37,952 bases of DNA, taken from Gammaproteobacteria bacterium. Lineage in GTDB: Bacteria > Pseudomonadota > Gammaproteobacteria > JAUHZG01. Shown piece by piece: positions 1-8,825 of the stretch. The stretch spans positions 1 to 37,952 of the forward strand of contig JAUHZG010000005.1 of assembly GCA_030425845.1 (NCBI GenBank), read 5' to 3'. How positions within the stretch are numbered: the stretch's first letter is position 1; every line of letters begins with the position of its first letter. The notes beneath the pieces were generated by a model, which saw nothing but the letters and a program-made list of their open reading frames with translations, did not search any database and was not told the DNA's origin. Position numbers and translations under genes: made by a program.

Positions 1-2
1 GT

Positions 3-905
3 ATGGGGGGACTGATTGCTTGTACCATCTTGAGTGGTCGTTGTCTGGCGCCACTGGGTCAAATTGCCAACATGATCACGCGTTACCAACAGTCAAAGCT
101 TGGCTTAAACGGTCTCAATGAGATTATGAACTTACCGGTTGAGCGCCCACAAAATAAAAACTTTGTTCATCGTCCGGTGATGAAAGGTAAAATTGAATTT
201 TTAAATGTGAAGTTTGCCTATCCAGGCCAAGAAGTCGCCGCTTTAGATGGCGTATCCTTTTCGATAGAACCTGGTGAGCATGTTGGCGTGATTGGCCGCA
301 TAGGTTCTGGTAAAAGTAGCTTAATCAAGCTCATCATGTCATTGTACGGCGCTAATGAAGGAAGCATCCGCATCGATGGTACTGATATAGGTCAACTCGA
401 TCCGGCTGATCTAAGACGCAACATTGGCTATGTTGGCCAAGATTGCATGTTATTTTATGGTTCCGTCCGTGACAACATCACTGCCGGAGCGCCCTGGGCA
501 GATGACAGCGCGCTACTGAAAGCTGCCGAGCTCTCAGGCGTGCATCATTTTGTCAACCGTCATCCCATGGGTTTTGATATGCCGGTCGGTGAACGAGGCG
601 ATCAACTTTCAGGGGGTCAACGTCAGGCTATTACCATCGCACGAGCCGTCTTACCGGATCCTCAAATTCTAGTATTTGACGAACCCACAAGCTCAACCGA
701 TAACACCTCCGAGCGCGAGTTCATCAATAAAATGCAGCACTACATCCTTAATAAGACCTTACTGCTCGTTACCCACAAGCGTACCATGCTTGATTTAGTG
801 GATAGAATTATTGTTGTCGATAACGGTAAGATTGTTGCTGACGGCCCTAAAGAGCAAGTGTTCCAAGCACTCGCGCAAAATAAAATCAAAGCAACCAAAA
901 ATTAA
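3..905 (+). CDS. Type I secretion ABC transporter, LapB-like, C-terminal part (5' end outside window)
   Basis: The ATPase half of an inner-membrane exporter that would drive one-step secretion of a large protein, with the adaptor encoded next door. The visible 300 residues hold the end of the membrane domain (about 1-45) and a complete nucleotide-binding domain: Walker A GRIGSGKS (98-105), Q-loop near 146, signature LSGGQ (202-206), Walker B ILVFDE (222-227) and switch histidine H258. The D-loop region reads DEPTSSTDNTSE, close to the DEPTSSMDN form of LapB/TIGR03375-type permease/ATPases, and helps separate it from lipid flippases such as MsbA. The reading frame is open at the window edge, so the ATG at base 3 is internal and the true start lies upstream. 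It ends 12 bases before the HlyD-type gene, so the two are surely one operon. Family assignment is firm; the substrate cannot be named because no RTX-type gene is visible. Confidence 0.9.
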   Translation: MGGLIACTILSGRCLAPLGQIANMITRYQQSKLGLNGLNEIMNLPVERPQNKNFVHRPVMKGKIEFLNVKFAYPGQEVAALDGVSFSIEPGEHVGVIGRIGSGKSSLIKLIMSLYGANEGSIRIDGTDIGQLDPADLRRNIGYVGQDCMLFYGSVRDNITAGAPWADDSALLKAAELSGVHHFVNRHPMGFDMPVGERGDQLSGGQRQAITIARAVLPDPQILVFDEPTSSTDNTSEREFINKMQHYILNKTLLLVTHKRTMLDLVDRIIVVDNGKIVADGPKEQVFQALAQNKIKATKN

Positions 906-917
906 GGACGCCTGGTG

Positions 918-2141
918 ATGAATGATAAGAACAAAGTCTCTGTGGATGAAATGGATTTCGTCAGCGACATTAAGTCTGCTATCTTATTCAAAAAAACCCG
1001 TTTCGCGGGTGCACTTGTCGTTCTAATTTTATGTTTGTTTGGTTCTTTCCTTTTCTGGGCACACAATGCAAAAGTCGATGAAATGACCACTGGCGAAGCA
1101 AAAGTGATCCCCTCTTCCCACATCAAGCGTATCCAGAGTCTAGAAGGTGGAATCGTAGCAGAAGTTCTGGTCTCGCAAGGTGAACATGTTAAAAAAGGCC
1201 AAGTACTCTTAAAGCTCGATCCCACTCGCTTTGCCTCCTCGTTTCGTGAGCAAAACCAAAAGTACTTCAGCTTGCAAGCGCAAATTGCAAGACTCAAAGC
1301 GGAAGTGGCCGGCAATGATCAGATTGATTTCCCACAAGAGCTGTTACAAACTCGCCCCGATCTTGCCAAAAGAGAGATGAAGTTGTTTAACTCTCGTAAG
1401 CAAAACTTAGGGCATGCTATCAAAACGTTACAACAAAATTATGATCTCACCCTAAAAGAAGTCAATATCACCAAACCACTAGTCAAAGATGGCGTTATTT
1501 CCAAAATTGAACTCATCCGTTTAGAGCGACAGTTAAACGATATCAAGGGTGAGCGCGATGAGAAAGCCGAGGTCTTCAAAGAAGAGTCTCAAGCAGAGCT
1601 CAACAAATTTAGTGCCGAACTCTCTAGCCTAGCCGAAGCATTAGTTAACGAAAAAGATAGAATGAATCGCACCACGATTACGTCGCCGGTGAATGGTGAA
1701 ATTAAAGACGTGTTTGTTAACACCATTGGTCAGGTAGTTAAACCGGGCCAAGATATTATGGAGATCCTACCAACTGAAGATACTTTGCTTATCGAAGCGA
1801 AGATTCGCCCAAGTGATATCGGTTTTATCCATAAAAACCAAAAAGCTGTTGTCAAAATCACCGCTTATGACTTTTCAATCTATGGTGGCTTGACCGGTAA
1901 GGTGGTGTACATCGCCCCTGATACTGTGGTGGATGAAAAAGACAAAGGCCAAAGCTTTTATAAGATCCGTATTCGCACAGACAGTAACACACTCTCAAAA
2001 GCCAAAAACATAAACCGCAAGCTTGAGATCATCCCTGGCATGACCGCAACAGTTCACATTTTGGCCAACAAAAAATCGATTTTGACCTATCTCCTTAAGC
2101 CATTGATAAAAGCAAAGCAGAATGCGTTTACTGAACGCTAA
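918..2141 (+). CDS. HlyD-family type I secretion adaptor (LapC-like)
   Basis: Periplasmic adaptor (membrane fusion protein) that bridges the inner-membrane ABC exporter and a TolC-like outer-membrane channel. It has a short cytoplasmic N-terminus, one membrane anchor at about residues 31-49, a biotinyl-lipoyl-like half-motif (GGIVAEVLVSQGEHVKKGQ), a long charged alpha-helical hairpin over about 110-250, a second lipoyl half (TSPVNGEIKDVFVNTIGQVV) and a C-terminal beta domain. This is the standard HlyD/LapC order, and about 407 residues is near family length. I chose the ATG at 918, preceded by AAGGAC at suitable spacing; a GTG at 915 would add one residue. It follows the ABC gene after 12 bases. 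The outer-membrane partner and the secreted substrate are not in this window. Confidence 0.9.
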   Translation: MNDKNKVSVDEMDFVSDIKSAILFKKTRFAGALVVLILCLFGSFLFWAHNAKVDEMTTGEAKVIPSSHIKRIQSLEGGIVAEVLVSQGEHVKKGQVLLKLDPTRFASSFREQNQKYFSLQAQIARLKAEVAGNDQIDFPQELLQTRPDLAKREMKLFNSRKQNLGHAIKTLQQNYDLTLKEVNITKPLVKDGVISKIELIRLERQLNDIKGERDEKAEVFKEESQAELNKFSAELSSLAEALVNEKDRMNRTTITSPVNGEIKDVFVNTIGQVVKPGQDIMEILPTEDTLLIEAKIRPSDIGFIHKNQKAVVKITAYDFSIYGGLTGKVVYIAPDTVVDEKDKGQSFYKIRIRTDSNTLSKAKNINRKLEIIPGMTATVHILANKKSILTYLLKPLIKAKQNAFTER

Positions 2142-2243
2142 GCGTTAGCCCACTCAACAATGTTGCGGCAATCCCAAAGCATAAGTTGCAAAAGTAAGAC
2201 TCGCAACATAAACTTGCGTGATTGCATCACACAGGTTAAAGAA

Positions 2244-3530
2244 ATGTACACTAATTGGCGGAACATGTTATTCTCTACCGCCGAGTATTTACTAGTCGTT
2301 TTGGCTGCCCTGATTCCAACGACCACCGCCGGTACTAATATTGGGTTCATCTTGATTCCTATCTTAGTACTCGTTTCAGGCCGAGGAACCAGGATACTCG
2401 AGCTCTTTGGTCAATCTACCTTTACAATGCTCTGCGTGCTTTTCTGTTTTATGTGGCTCGGCGCAACAGTTTACTCTCATGCAAGCTGTCATATGGCCTT
2501 TCATTATGCACTTAAATATAATAAATTTTTGCTGGGGATCTTTTTTCTGCCATTAGTAAAAGAGCGTAAATGGGTTTTACGCTGTTTGGATGTTTTTGGT
2601 TTAACAATGGCAGCAGTCGCACTAATTAGCATAGTTTACTGCATACTCCACCCAAACTTTTCCCCGGTCCAATCTAGCCACCTTTTTCGCAACTACATTG
2701 CAACGGGCCTCTGTATGGCACTAGCAAGTTTTTGGCTATTGTGTCGACCAAATGCGTCTCAGGGACGTTCACAACAACTCTCTAAACATTTACTTTTATT
2801 GATGATGCTAGGCTTCCTGTTCTTTATCAATCCTGGCCGATCCGGGGTAATTGTCTTTGTACTGTTAACTCTTTATTGGGTAGTAACCCGCCAGCAACTG
2901 AAGTCTGCCATTTATGGTACCTGCTTACTTGGCATCTTAATCGGACTAACGATCACTTTCCACGCGCCTGTCGTAAGTCGGCTAGCTAACTTGAACTATT
3001 TAGAAAAAATTACAACTTTTTGGGGCTTCCCCTCCAAGAATCCTCCTGAAAAAAGAAAGCATAATGCCTCTGTTAGAGAACGCTTCGACTTTGCGATAAA
3101 TACAGGGAAATTGGTACTATCACACCCACTAATGGGTTATGGTCCCGGTAGTCTACCCCTTGTTTACAAGGCACAGTTTGCGAATAAACCTAACCAACAT
3201 GTCATTGTGACAACCAATCCACATAACGAATACCTCAATACTTCTGTCGCATTGGGACTACCGGGATTGTTTATCATGCTTTTACTTTTCTTATCTGGCT
3301 GGCAAACGACTCAGAACCTACCCGCAGGCATCAAAGTCTTCGCTAGAGGTCTTTATGTTGCTTACGGCTTTGGTTGCGCCATCAACTCTTGGTTTATGGA
3401 CACCACTCCTGGCCATTTATTTGTCTACTTTGCGATGGTATTTGCCGGGTTGCATCTCGCCATCAAAGAGCAGACTGTCAATGAGAAAGAGTGTATACAA
3501 GAACCCGAGCTCACTTTGCTAGACTCTTAG
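2244..3530 (+). CDS. O-antigen ligase / Wzy-like polymerase family membrane protein
   Basis: Polytopic inner-membrane protein of the O-antigen ligase (Wzy_C) family, which joins polysaccharide to lipid A-core or polymerises repeat units at the periplasmic face. About ten hydrophobic segments are visible, and a large periplasmic loop precedes the signature NPHNEYLNTSVALGLPG, the H-N...G-x-x-G pattern characteristic of WaaL/Wzy_C proteins. An upstream in-frame ATG at 2160 exists, but it would add 28 polar residues before the first membrane segment. The ATG at 2244 follows a CAGG and fits family length better (428 residues). The gene is about 100 bases after the HlyD gene in the same direction and may share its transcript. 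Ligase and polymerase cannot be separated from sequence alone. Confidence 0.8.
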   Translation: MYTNWRNMLFSTAEYLLVVLAALIPTTTAGTNIGFILIPILVLVSGRGTRILELFGQSTFTMLCVLFCFMWLGATVYSHASCHMAFHYALKYNKFLLGIFFLPLVKERKWVLRCLDVFGLTMAAVALISIVYCILHPNFSPVQSSHLFRNYIATGLCMALASFWLLCRPNASQGRSQQLSKHLLLLMMLGFLFFINPGRSGVIVFVLLTLYWVVTRQQLKSAIYGTCLLGILIGLTITFHAPVVSRLANLNYLEKITTFWGFPSKNPPEKRKHNASVRERFDFAINTGKLVLSHPLMGYGPGSLPLVYKAQFANKPNQHVIVTTNPHNEYLNTSVALGLPGLFIMLLLFLSGWQTTQNLPAGIKVFARGLYVAYGFGCAINSWFMDTTPGHLFVYFAMVFAGLHLAIKEQTVNEKECIQEPELTLLDS

Positions 3531-3582
3531 CAAAACATACGATAGCCTGGGAAATAATCATCATTAAATTAAGGGGACCTTT

Positions 3583-4311
3583 GTGACTATGATTAAAAAA
3601 CTTGGTTTAACCGCGCTTTGCCTAGCAACGCTCACATGCTTTGCCACACCATTTTCTGCTTCACAGACGAAAGCCATCGAAAAAATCACCCATGATTACT
3701 TGATGAAAAATCCACAGATATTGATCCAAATGTCTAAAAAATTACAGGAAGACCAAGTACAAAATGCTGTGGGCAGTAACGCGAAACAAATTTTTGATGC
3801 TCCGGAGACACCTGTTGTAGGCAACAAATCCGCTAAAATTAACGTCGTTGAGTTCTTTGACTACCAGTGCCCTCACTGTAAACGCATGGGTCCCATCATC
3901 GATAAACTGTTAGCCAAACACAAAAATGTGCGCTTTGTGTTCAAAGAGTTTCCTATCTTTGGCAAAGTCTCCATGCTGGCCTCTTCTGCCGCTTTAGCGT
4001 CACAGCGCCAAGATAAATACATGAAGTTTCATGATGCGTTGATGGAATCCACAGGCCGCTTAAATGAGAAGCGCATTATGTCAATTGCCAAAGGGGTGGG
4101 ACTAGATATCACGCGTCTTAAGAAAGACATGAAATCGCCAGCGATTGCACAAGAGCTAAGAGCCAACATGATGCTAGCCCAGGGCCTAGGTGTGAATGGT
4201 ACACCCGCCTTTGTCATTGGCGTGTATCCTAATAGCAAAAAGCAAGCTTATCAGTTGATCCCAGGCGCAACTAACTATGATGCGCTTAACAAAGCGGTGG
4301 CGAAGTATTAA
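3583..4311 (+). CDS. DsbA/Com1-like periplasmic thiol:disulfide protein
   Basis: Exported thioredoxin-fold protein likely to oxidise or isomerise disulfides in the periplasm. A signal peptide covers about residues 1-27. A helical N-terminal stretch (28-75) resembles the dimerisation arm of Com1/DsbA2-like proteins. The active site CPHC is at 96-99 (context FFDYQCPHC) and the cis-proline motif is GTP at 206-208. The 242-residue length matches Com1-like DsbA proteins of Coxiella and Legionella better than classical DsbA (about 190 after cleavage). The GTG at 3583 follows AAGGGGA at good distance; ATG at 3589 is an alternative that loses two residues. It is 52 bases downstream of the O-antigen-ligase-like gene and is followed by the REP-like hairpins, a likely transcript end. 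Confidence 0.88.
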   Translation: MTMIKKLGLTALCLATLTCFATPFSASQTKAIEKITHDYLMKNPQILIQMSKKLQEDQVQNAVGSNAKQIFDAPETPVVGNKSAKINVVEFFDYQCPHCKRMGPIIDKLLAKHKNVRFVFKEFPIFGKVSMLASSAALASQRQDKYMKFHDALMESTGRLNEKRIMSIAKGVGLDITRLKKDMKSPAIAQELRANMMLAQGLGVNGTPAFVIGVYPNSKKQAYQLIPGATNYDALNKAVAKY

Positions 4312-4321
4312 GTGATGTAGA

Positions 4322-4388
4322 GTGGGTTAGTGCGCAGCGCGCGAGCCCACCATCAAATGGTAGGTGACGGCCTTCGGCCTAACCTGCC
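4322..4388. repeat. Two tandem REP-like palindromes
   Basis: Two GC-rich hairpins lie side by side just after the DsbA-like gene. The first spans 4322-4350: GTGGG pairs with CCCAC, followed by an inner GCG/CGC stem. The second spans 4359-4388: an outer GGTAGGT/ACCTGCC stem and a perfect GGCC-TTC-GGCC tip. Both look like degenerate copies of the GTGGGTTAG...CTAACCCAC palindrome scattered between genes in many gammaproteobacteria. The position between a gene end and the glyQ promoter is typical of REP units and may protect or end the upstream mRNA. No transposase is nearby and no poly-T follows. Confidence 0.55.
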
Positions 4389-4452
4389 CTTTACAAGCTT
4401 CGTTCAACAGCAAGACCTCGGCCAATCCATTCCCCCCTACTCTGATCTACGT

Positions 4453-4458
4453 TATAAT
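4453..4458 (+). promoter_or_regulatory. Sigma70 -10 box for glyQS
   Basis: A perfect TATAAT lies 29 bases before the glyQ ATG, giving an expected leader of about 23 bases with a GGA at suitable distance. The -35 at 17-base spacing (about 4430-4435) is poor (TTCCCC). No T-box or other riboswitch fold fits in so short a leader. Confidence 0.5.
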
Positions 4459-4487
4459 CGCGCCTTTATTGTATATATTGGACTCGC

Positions 4488-5384
4488 ATGGCCATTACAT
4501 TCCAAGAACTCATTTTCAAACTGCAGCAATACTGGGCGTCCCAAGGTTGCGTGATCTTACAACCTCTGGATATGGAAGTCGGTGCTGGGACATTTCACCC
4601 TGCCACCTTCCTCAAAGCGATTGGACCGGAGCCATGGCGCTGTGCTTATGTTCAACCCTGTCGCCGCCCGACGGATGGCCGCTACGGTGAAAACCCCAAC
4701 CGCGTGCAGCACTACTATCAGTTTCAAGTCCTATTAAAGCCAGCCGATCGAAATATCCAAGAACTCTACTTAGACTCACTGCGTGAACTTGGGATCGATC
4801 CCTTGGTCGACGATATCCGTTTTGTTGAAGATAACTGGGAGTCTCCCACGCTAGGCGCCTGGGGCTTAGGTTGGGAAGTCCAGCGTGATGGGATGGAAAT
4901 CACTCAGTTTACCTACTTCCAACAAGTCGGTGGCTTAGAGTGCAAGCCTGTCAGCGGCGAGATCACCTATGGCTTAGAACGTATTGCCATGGCCTTGCAA
5001 AACGTGGATGACATTCTCGATATCGTCTGGACACGTGGTCCACAAGGTACTGTTACCTATGGTGATGTCTTCAAACAAAACGAAGTCGAAATGTCGACTT
5101 ACAATTTTGAGCAAGCCGATACCGACAGTTTGTTCGCCCAGTTTGCGACCTACGAAAAAGAAAGTATGCGTCTGATTGAAGTTGGCCTTGCGTTGCCGGC
5201 GTATGAGATGACGATGAAAGCTTCACACTGCTTTAACTTACTCGATGCCAGACATGCGCTGTCTGTCACCGAACGGCAAAAAACCATCCTACGTATTCGC
5301 ACCCTAGCACGTGCAGTGGCAACAGCTTATTACGAAGCGCGCGAACAACTTGGTTTCCCTTTATTGGCAGAATCACATGACTAA
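4488..5384 (+). CDS. glyQ: Glycine--tRNA ligase alpha subunit
   Basis: Catalytic subunit of the heterotetrameric bacterial glycyl-tRNA synthetase, which charges tRNA-Gly in the cytoplasm. The N-terminus ([19 protein letters not shown]), the class II segments [20 protein letters not shown] and [20 protein letters not shown], and [20 protein letters not shown] are all highly characteristic of GlyQ. Length (298 residues) is normal. The start at 4488 gives the conserved MAITFQ beginning. Its end overlaps the glyS start by 8 bases, so translation of the two subunits is probably coupled, as expected for a complex with fixed stoichiometry. Nothing unusual is seen. Confidence 0.98.
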   Translation: MAITFQELIFKLQQYWASQGCVILQPLDMEVGAGTFHPATFLKAIGPEPWRCAYVQPCRRPTDGRYGENPNRVQHYYQFQVLLKPADRNIQELYLDSLRELGIDPLVDDIRFVEDNWESPTLGAWGLGWEVQRDGMEITQFTYFQQVGGLECKPVSGEITYGLERIAMALQNVDDILDIVWTRGPQGTVTYGDVFKQNEVEMSTYNFEQADTDSLFAQFATYEKESMRLIEVGLALPAYEMTMKASHCFNLLDARHALSVTERQKTILRIRTLARAVATAYYEAREQLGFPLLAESHD

Positions 5385-7443
5385 ATCAACACTACTTATC
5401 GAACTCGGCACAGAAGAGTTACCTCCCGAATCTTTGTTAAGCTTAATGCAAGCCTGGCAACGTCTGTGGCAAGAGGCACTTGGCAAGAACCAGCTTGGCT
5501 TTGGTGACTGTAAGGCATTTGCTAGTCCACGCCGTCTCGCTATTGTGGTAACCGAGTGTGATAACGCGCAACCTGCACAACACATTGAGCGTTTTGGACC
5601 TTTTGTCAAAGCGGCTTATGACGACAAAGGTGAGCCCACCAAAGCCGCGCTTGGGTTTGCTAAATCCTGTGGCATAGAACTCAGTCAAGCAGAAACCAAA
5701 TCTACCGACAAGGGCGATAAGTTGTATTATCAAAAAACCGCCCCCGGTGAATCACTCGCCGCGCTTGTTTCCCCGATGCTTGCGAGTATTGTCAAAGCAC
5801 TCCCGGTGAAAAAAGCCATGCGCTGGCAAAGTTATGATTTTAGCTTTGTACGTCCTGTGCATTGGATAGTCGCCATGAGCGATACTGATGTCTTACCAGT
5901 AAAACTTTTTGATCTCAGCGCATCAAACCAAACCTATGGCCACCGTTATCATGCACCGGAAGCAATTACCCTCACTCATGCCAATCAATACGAAGAGTCG
6001 CTGACCACGACGGGTTATGTTTTGCCTGACTTTATGCAACGTCGTGAACTTATCCGTAACCAAATCGACAAACTGTGTAGTAGCATGAACGCCCGTGCGG
6101 TTATCGATGAAGCGCTTCTTGATAAAGTCACCGCGATGGTAGAGTGGCCAACAGCGTTGATGGCGGGCTTTGATGAAAAATATCTTGAGGTACCCGCTTG
6201 TGCACTCATTGCTGCTATCAAAGATCACCAATCGTGTTTTCACTGCTTAGATAAAAACGACAGACTATTACCAAAATTTATTACCGTCAGTAACATTGAA
6301 AGCAAGTCACCGCAAGCCGTAATAGCCGGTAATGAGCGCGTGATGCATGCACGTCTTGCTGATGCCGCCTTCTTCTTTAACACCGACAAGAAGGTTTCTC
6401 TTGATAAGTGGGGAGAACAGCTAGGCAACGTTGTCTTTGAAAAAACACTGGGATCACTAGGTGAAAAAGTCAGTCGTATTACGCAGTTGGCCGAACACCT
6501 TGCCAGCACGCTAGGCGCAGATGCCAAAGCATGTACCGAAACAGCACGTTACTGTAAAGCGGATTTGATGTCCGACATGGTCGGAGAGTTTCCAGAGCTG
6601 CAAGGCGAAATGGGCCGTGAATATGCACGAGCCGCTGGCATGGACAATGCTGTCGCAGATGCCATTGCCGAACATTACCAACCCGCAAATGCCAGTGACA
6701 ATATTGCGCCTTCTCTTATCGGACGAATCGTAGGACTAGCCGACAGACTAGATACGTTGGTTGGGATCTTTGCGATTGGTAAAGCGCCCACTGGAGATAA
6801 AGATCCTTATGCGTTACGCCGCGCTTGTATTGGGGTATTACGCACGGTGATCGAAGGCCAGTTAACGTTAGAGCTCCCTGCGCTATTACCGGTTGCAGCA
6901 AAAGCACTTGCCGGTAAAGCGACAGTATCAGAGGACACCCTCACAACTTTACGACAATTTATCGAAACACGTTTTAATCACCTCATGCAAGAGAGTGGAT
7001 ATGCGCTGCCAACTATTAAGTCTATCTTGTCGGTTGGCATTAGCGATTACTACGATGCTAGTTTGAGATTAACTGCATTACATCAATTTTTAGACAACCC
7101 AGCATTAGAAAATCTAAGCGCAGCTAACAAGCGAGTGAACAATATTCTTAGCAAAAATCCTATTACGGCGACCTGTGATAAAGATCTTTTAGCCGAAGAC
7201 GTGGAAAAAACCTTGTTTAATGCCATAGAAACGCTAGCACCTGACGTCGAAAAAGCGGCAAACAGTAAACAATATGATCACGCACTGGCTAAATTAGCAA
7301 CACTGCGCGAACCGATCGATAGTTTTTTTGAGTCTGTTATGGTCATGGCTGACGATGAGAGTCTTCGTAATAACCGATTAGCTTTACTAACAAAATTGCA
7401 AAAACTTTTCATAAAGGTAGCCGATATTTCATGCCTGTCATAA
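5377..7443 (+). CDS. glyS: Glycine--tRNA ligase beta subunit
   Basis: Partner of GlyQ, containing the HD-like and anticodon-binding regions. It begins [19 protein letters not shown], the conserved GlyS start. Further marks are [22 protein letters not shown], the phrase [20 protein letters not shown], and [19 protein letters not shown] in the HD-like region. The ATG at 5377, overlapping the end of glyQ, gives 688 residues, nearly identical to the E. coli length. An upstream in-frame ATG at 5311 lies within glyQ and is rejected because it adds residues with no family match. A short A/T-rich stretch with CTTTCTTTTTT follows the stop, but no strong hairpin is visible there. Confidence 0.98.
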   Translation: MTKSTLLIELGTEELPPESLLSLMQAWQRLWQEALGKNQLGFGDCKAFASPRRLAIVVTECDNAQPAQHIERFGPFVKAAYDDKGEPTKAALGFAKSCGIELSQAETKSTDKGDKLYYQKTAPGESLAALVSPMLASIVKALPVKKAMRWQSYDFSFVRPVHWIVAMSDTDVLPVKLFDLSASNQTYGHRYHAPEAITLTHANQYEESLTTTGYVLPDFMQRRELIRNQIDKLCSSMNARAVIDEALLDKVTAMVEWPTALMAGFDEKYLEVPACALIAAIKDHQSCFHCLDKNDRLLPKFITVSNIESKSPQAVIAGNERVMHARLADAAFFFNTDKKVSLDKWGEQLGNVVFEKTLGSLGEKVSRITQLAEHLASTLGADAKACTETARYCKADLMSDMVGEFPELQGEMGREYARAAGMDNAVADAIAEHYQPANASDNIAPSLIGRIVGLADRLDTLVGIFAIGKAPTGDKDPYALRRACIGVLRTVIEGQLTLELPALLPVAAKALAGKATVSEDTLTTLRQFIETRFNHLMQESGYALPTIKSILSVGISDYYDASLRLTALHQFLDNPALENLSAANKRVNNILSKNPITATCDKDLLAEDVEKTLFNAIETLAPDVEKAANSKQYDHALAKLATLREPIDSFFESVMVMADDESLRNNRLALLTKLQKLFIKVADISCLS

Positions 7444-7861
7444 ATTAAACTTTCTTTTTTACAATAACCCTTTGTATCTTTTAAGTTTTGCTATATTATG
7501 AAGGCCGTTGGAAACAACAAGATAGTTGCAGGCACATGAGGCACGCGTAAGCTAAGCCGACAAATACAACTTTGTAACTATTCCCACTGTCAAAGCATGA
7601 AAAAGAGTATCGCGGTGATCTCAGCTACAAACCCGCTTCTGATAAGAGCTTGGCTCTTGGCAGGACGCATTAAGCAGTACGCTTAACAGATGAGGTTACA
7701 AAGCGAATAAAAACAATAACTGTGTTCGACGCGCATTCGTTGAAATGCATGCGAAACACAGCATGACTGTGCTACTGGTGTTAAATGAGGGTGATTTACG
7801 GCTTGGGATGGTGATCTCTTGCTGTATTGAGTTATGCATTAGACATAGTGGAATAAATACA
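7444..7861 (+). other. Long untranslated region before the LuxR-type gene
   Basis: This 418-base stretch has no credible gene. A possible -10 box (TATATT) is at 7492-7497 with a weak -35. Two small perfect hairpins follow one another: AAGAGC-TTG-GCTCTT at 7644-7658 and TTAAGC-AGTAC-GCTTAA at 7670-7686. No poly-T follows, so they are not intrinsic terminators. They could be part of a structured leader or a small RNA. I could not match the region to 6S RNA, SRP RNA, tmRNA or RNase P RNA by eye. An ATG at 7745 is in frame with the regulator but the added 39 residues look unrelated to the family. Confidence 0.3.
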
Positions 7862-8716
7862 ATGAACACAAGCACAGGACAAACGCTAGATCTCCAGCAC
7901 CATAGCATTTTGGCGAGCATCCCGGCAGTCACTGAAATCTGCCATCCTTTACTCAACTATTACAAGATCAACTACTTTAACCATATTCGTCAGTTCAATG
8001 ATAAAACACGAATTTGCTTAACCAACAATGGCGACTGGGTGCAGTACTTCTGTAAGAATCGTCTCTATTTAGACGCCCCCTTTGAAGAAGACAAACTAGA
8101 AACCTACCCCAAAGGTTACATTTTGTGGGAGCTACTCAAAGACACGTCTGTGTTTGCCCAAGCCCACCAGTTGTTTAATATCGATCATGGGATCACCGTG
8201 ATTGAGCCCTCGGATGAGTTTACTGACTTTTACCACTTCGGTATGCCAAGCTCACAAAAGAAAAGCTACGAGTTTTACTTGAGTGCGCTACCCTCACTAC
8301 AGACCTTCATCCTATATTACAAAGAGAAAGCTGCCAAAGTGATCGCCAATGCCGATTTGCTGCATTTTCCAGAGTTTGATGGACCTGAGCCTAAGATTAA
8401 AGTACCTGAAACCGAGCCGTTGTTATCGAAGCAGCAAGAACAAGCCTTCTTAAACTCGCTGAACATTAAGCGTTTCCCGCTAGGTGGCAAATATAACAAC
8501 CAATACTTAACCTCGCGCGAACTGCATATCGCACGCTGGTTGGTCGAAGGCAAATCTGCCAGTGAGATCGCGATGATTTTAGGTATTTCACAACATACTA
8601 CCAACACGCATGTGAACCACATCAAAGAAAAATTAGGCTGTGTTAAATTAACACAAGTTGCCTATAAATTAGCAGGCCTTAATATCTCTAAAGTACTGGA
8701 ACAAGTGCGCGATTAG
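7862..8716 (+). CDS. LuxR-type transcriptional regulator with N-terminal sensor-like domain
   Basis: DNA-binding regulator with a C-terminal GerE/LuxR helix-turn-helix at about residues 215-260 (YLTSRELHIARWLVEGKSA, then ISQHTTNTHVNHIKEKLG). The N-terminal half (about 30-165) looks like a PAS/GAF-like sensing domain with aromatic-rich strands (DKTRICLTNNGDWVQYF), but no ligand residues can be assigned. It lacks the conserved Trp/Tyr/Asp set of acyl-homoserine-lactone receptors, so a quorum role is not supported. A bridging motif FPLGGKYNNQYLT is shared in form with the regulator at 18179-19123. The ATG at 7862 is preceded by GTGGA; an upstream in-frame ATG at 7745 was rejected. It is monocistronic and precedes the giant protein gene by about 110 bases, so it could regulate it, though nothing proves this. 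Confidence 0.8.
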   Translation: MNTSTGQTLDLQHHSILASIPAVTEICHPLLNYYKINYFNHIRQFNDKTRICLTNNGDWVQYFCKNRLYLDAPFEEDKLETYPKGYILWELLKDTSVFAQAHQLFNIDHGITVIEPSDEFTDFYHFGMPSSQKKSYEFYLSALPSLQTFILYYKEKAAKVIANADLLHFPEFDGPEPKIKVPETEPLLSKQQEQAFLNSLNIKRFPLGGKYNNQYLTSRELHIARWLVEGKSASEIAMILGISQHTTNTHVNHIKEKLGCVKLTQVAYKLAGLNISKVLEQVRD

Positions 8717-8825
8717 TGAACAACCCTAGGCTTTACCGTTAGATCAGTAATGGAAAATTGGTTTGGGCGTGACCAATTTCGTATGTTAACATGCAGCATC
8801 TTTAACCCACGAGCAGGTGGCCCAC

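Noticed and set aside
2160-2243. Earlier ATG for the O-antigen ligase-like protein
   Set aside because: It adds 28 polar residues lacking similarity to membrane-protein starts; ATG 2244 is better placed before the first helix.
4330-4690. Two short plus-strand ORFs over the REP-like hairpins and the glyQ start
   Set aside because: They consist of palindrome translation followed by glyQ read in the wrong frame.
7862-8716. Quorum-sensing (acyl-homoserine lactone) receptor role for the LuxR-type proteins
   Set aside because: The N-terminal domain lacks the conserved autoinducer-pocket residues and no LuxI-type synthase is present.
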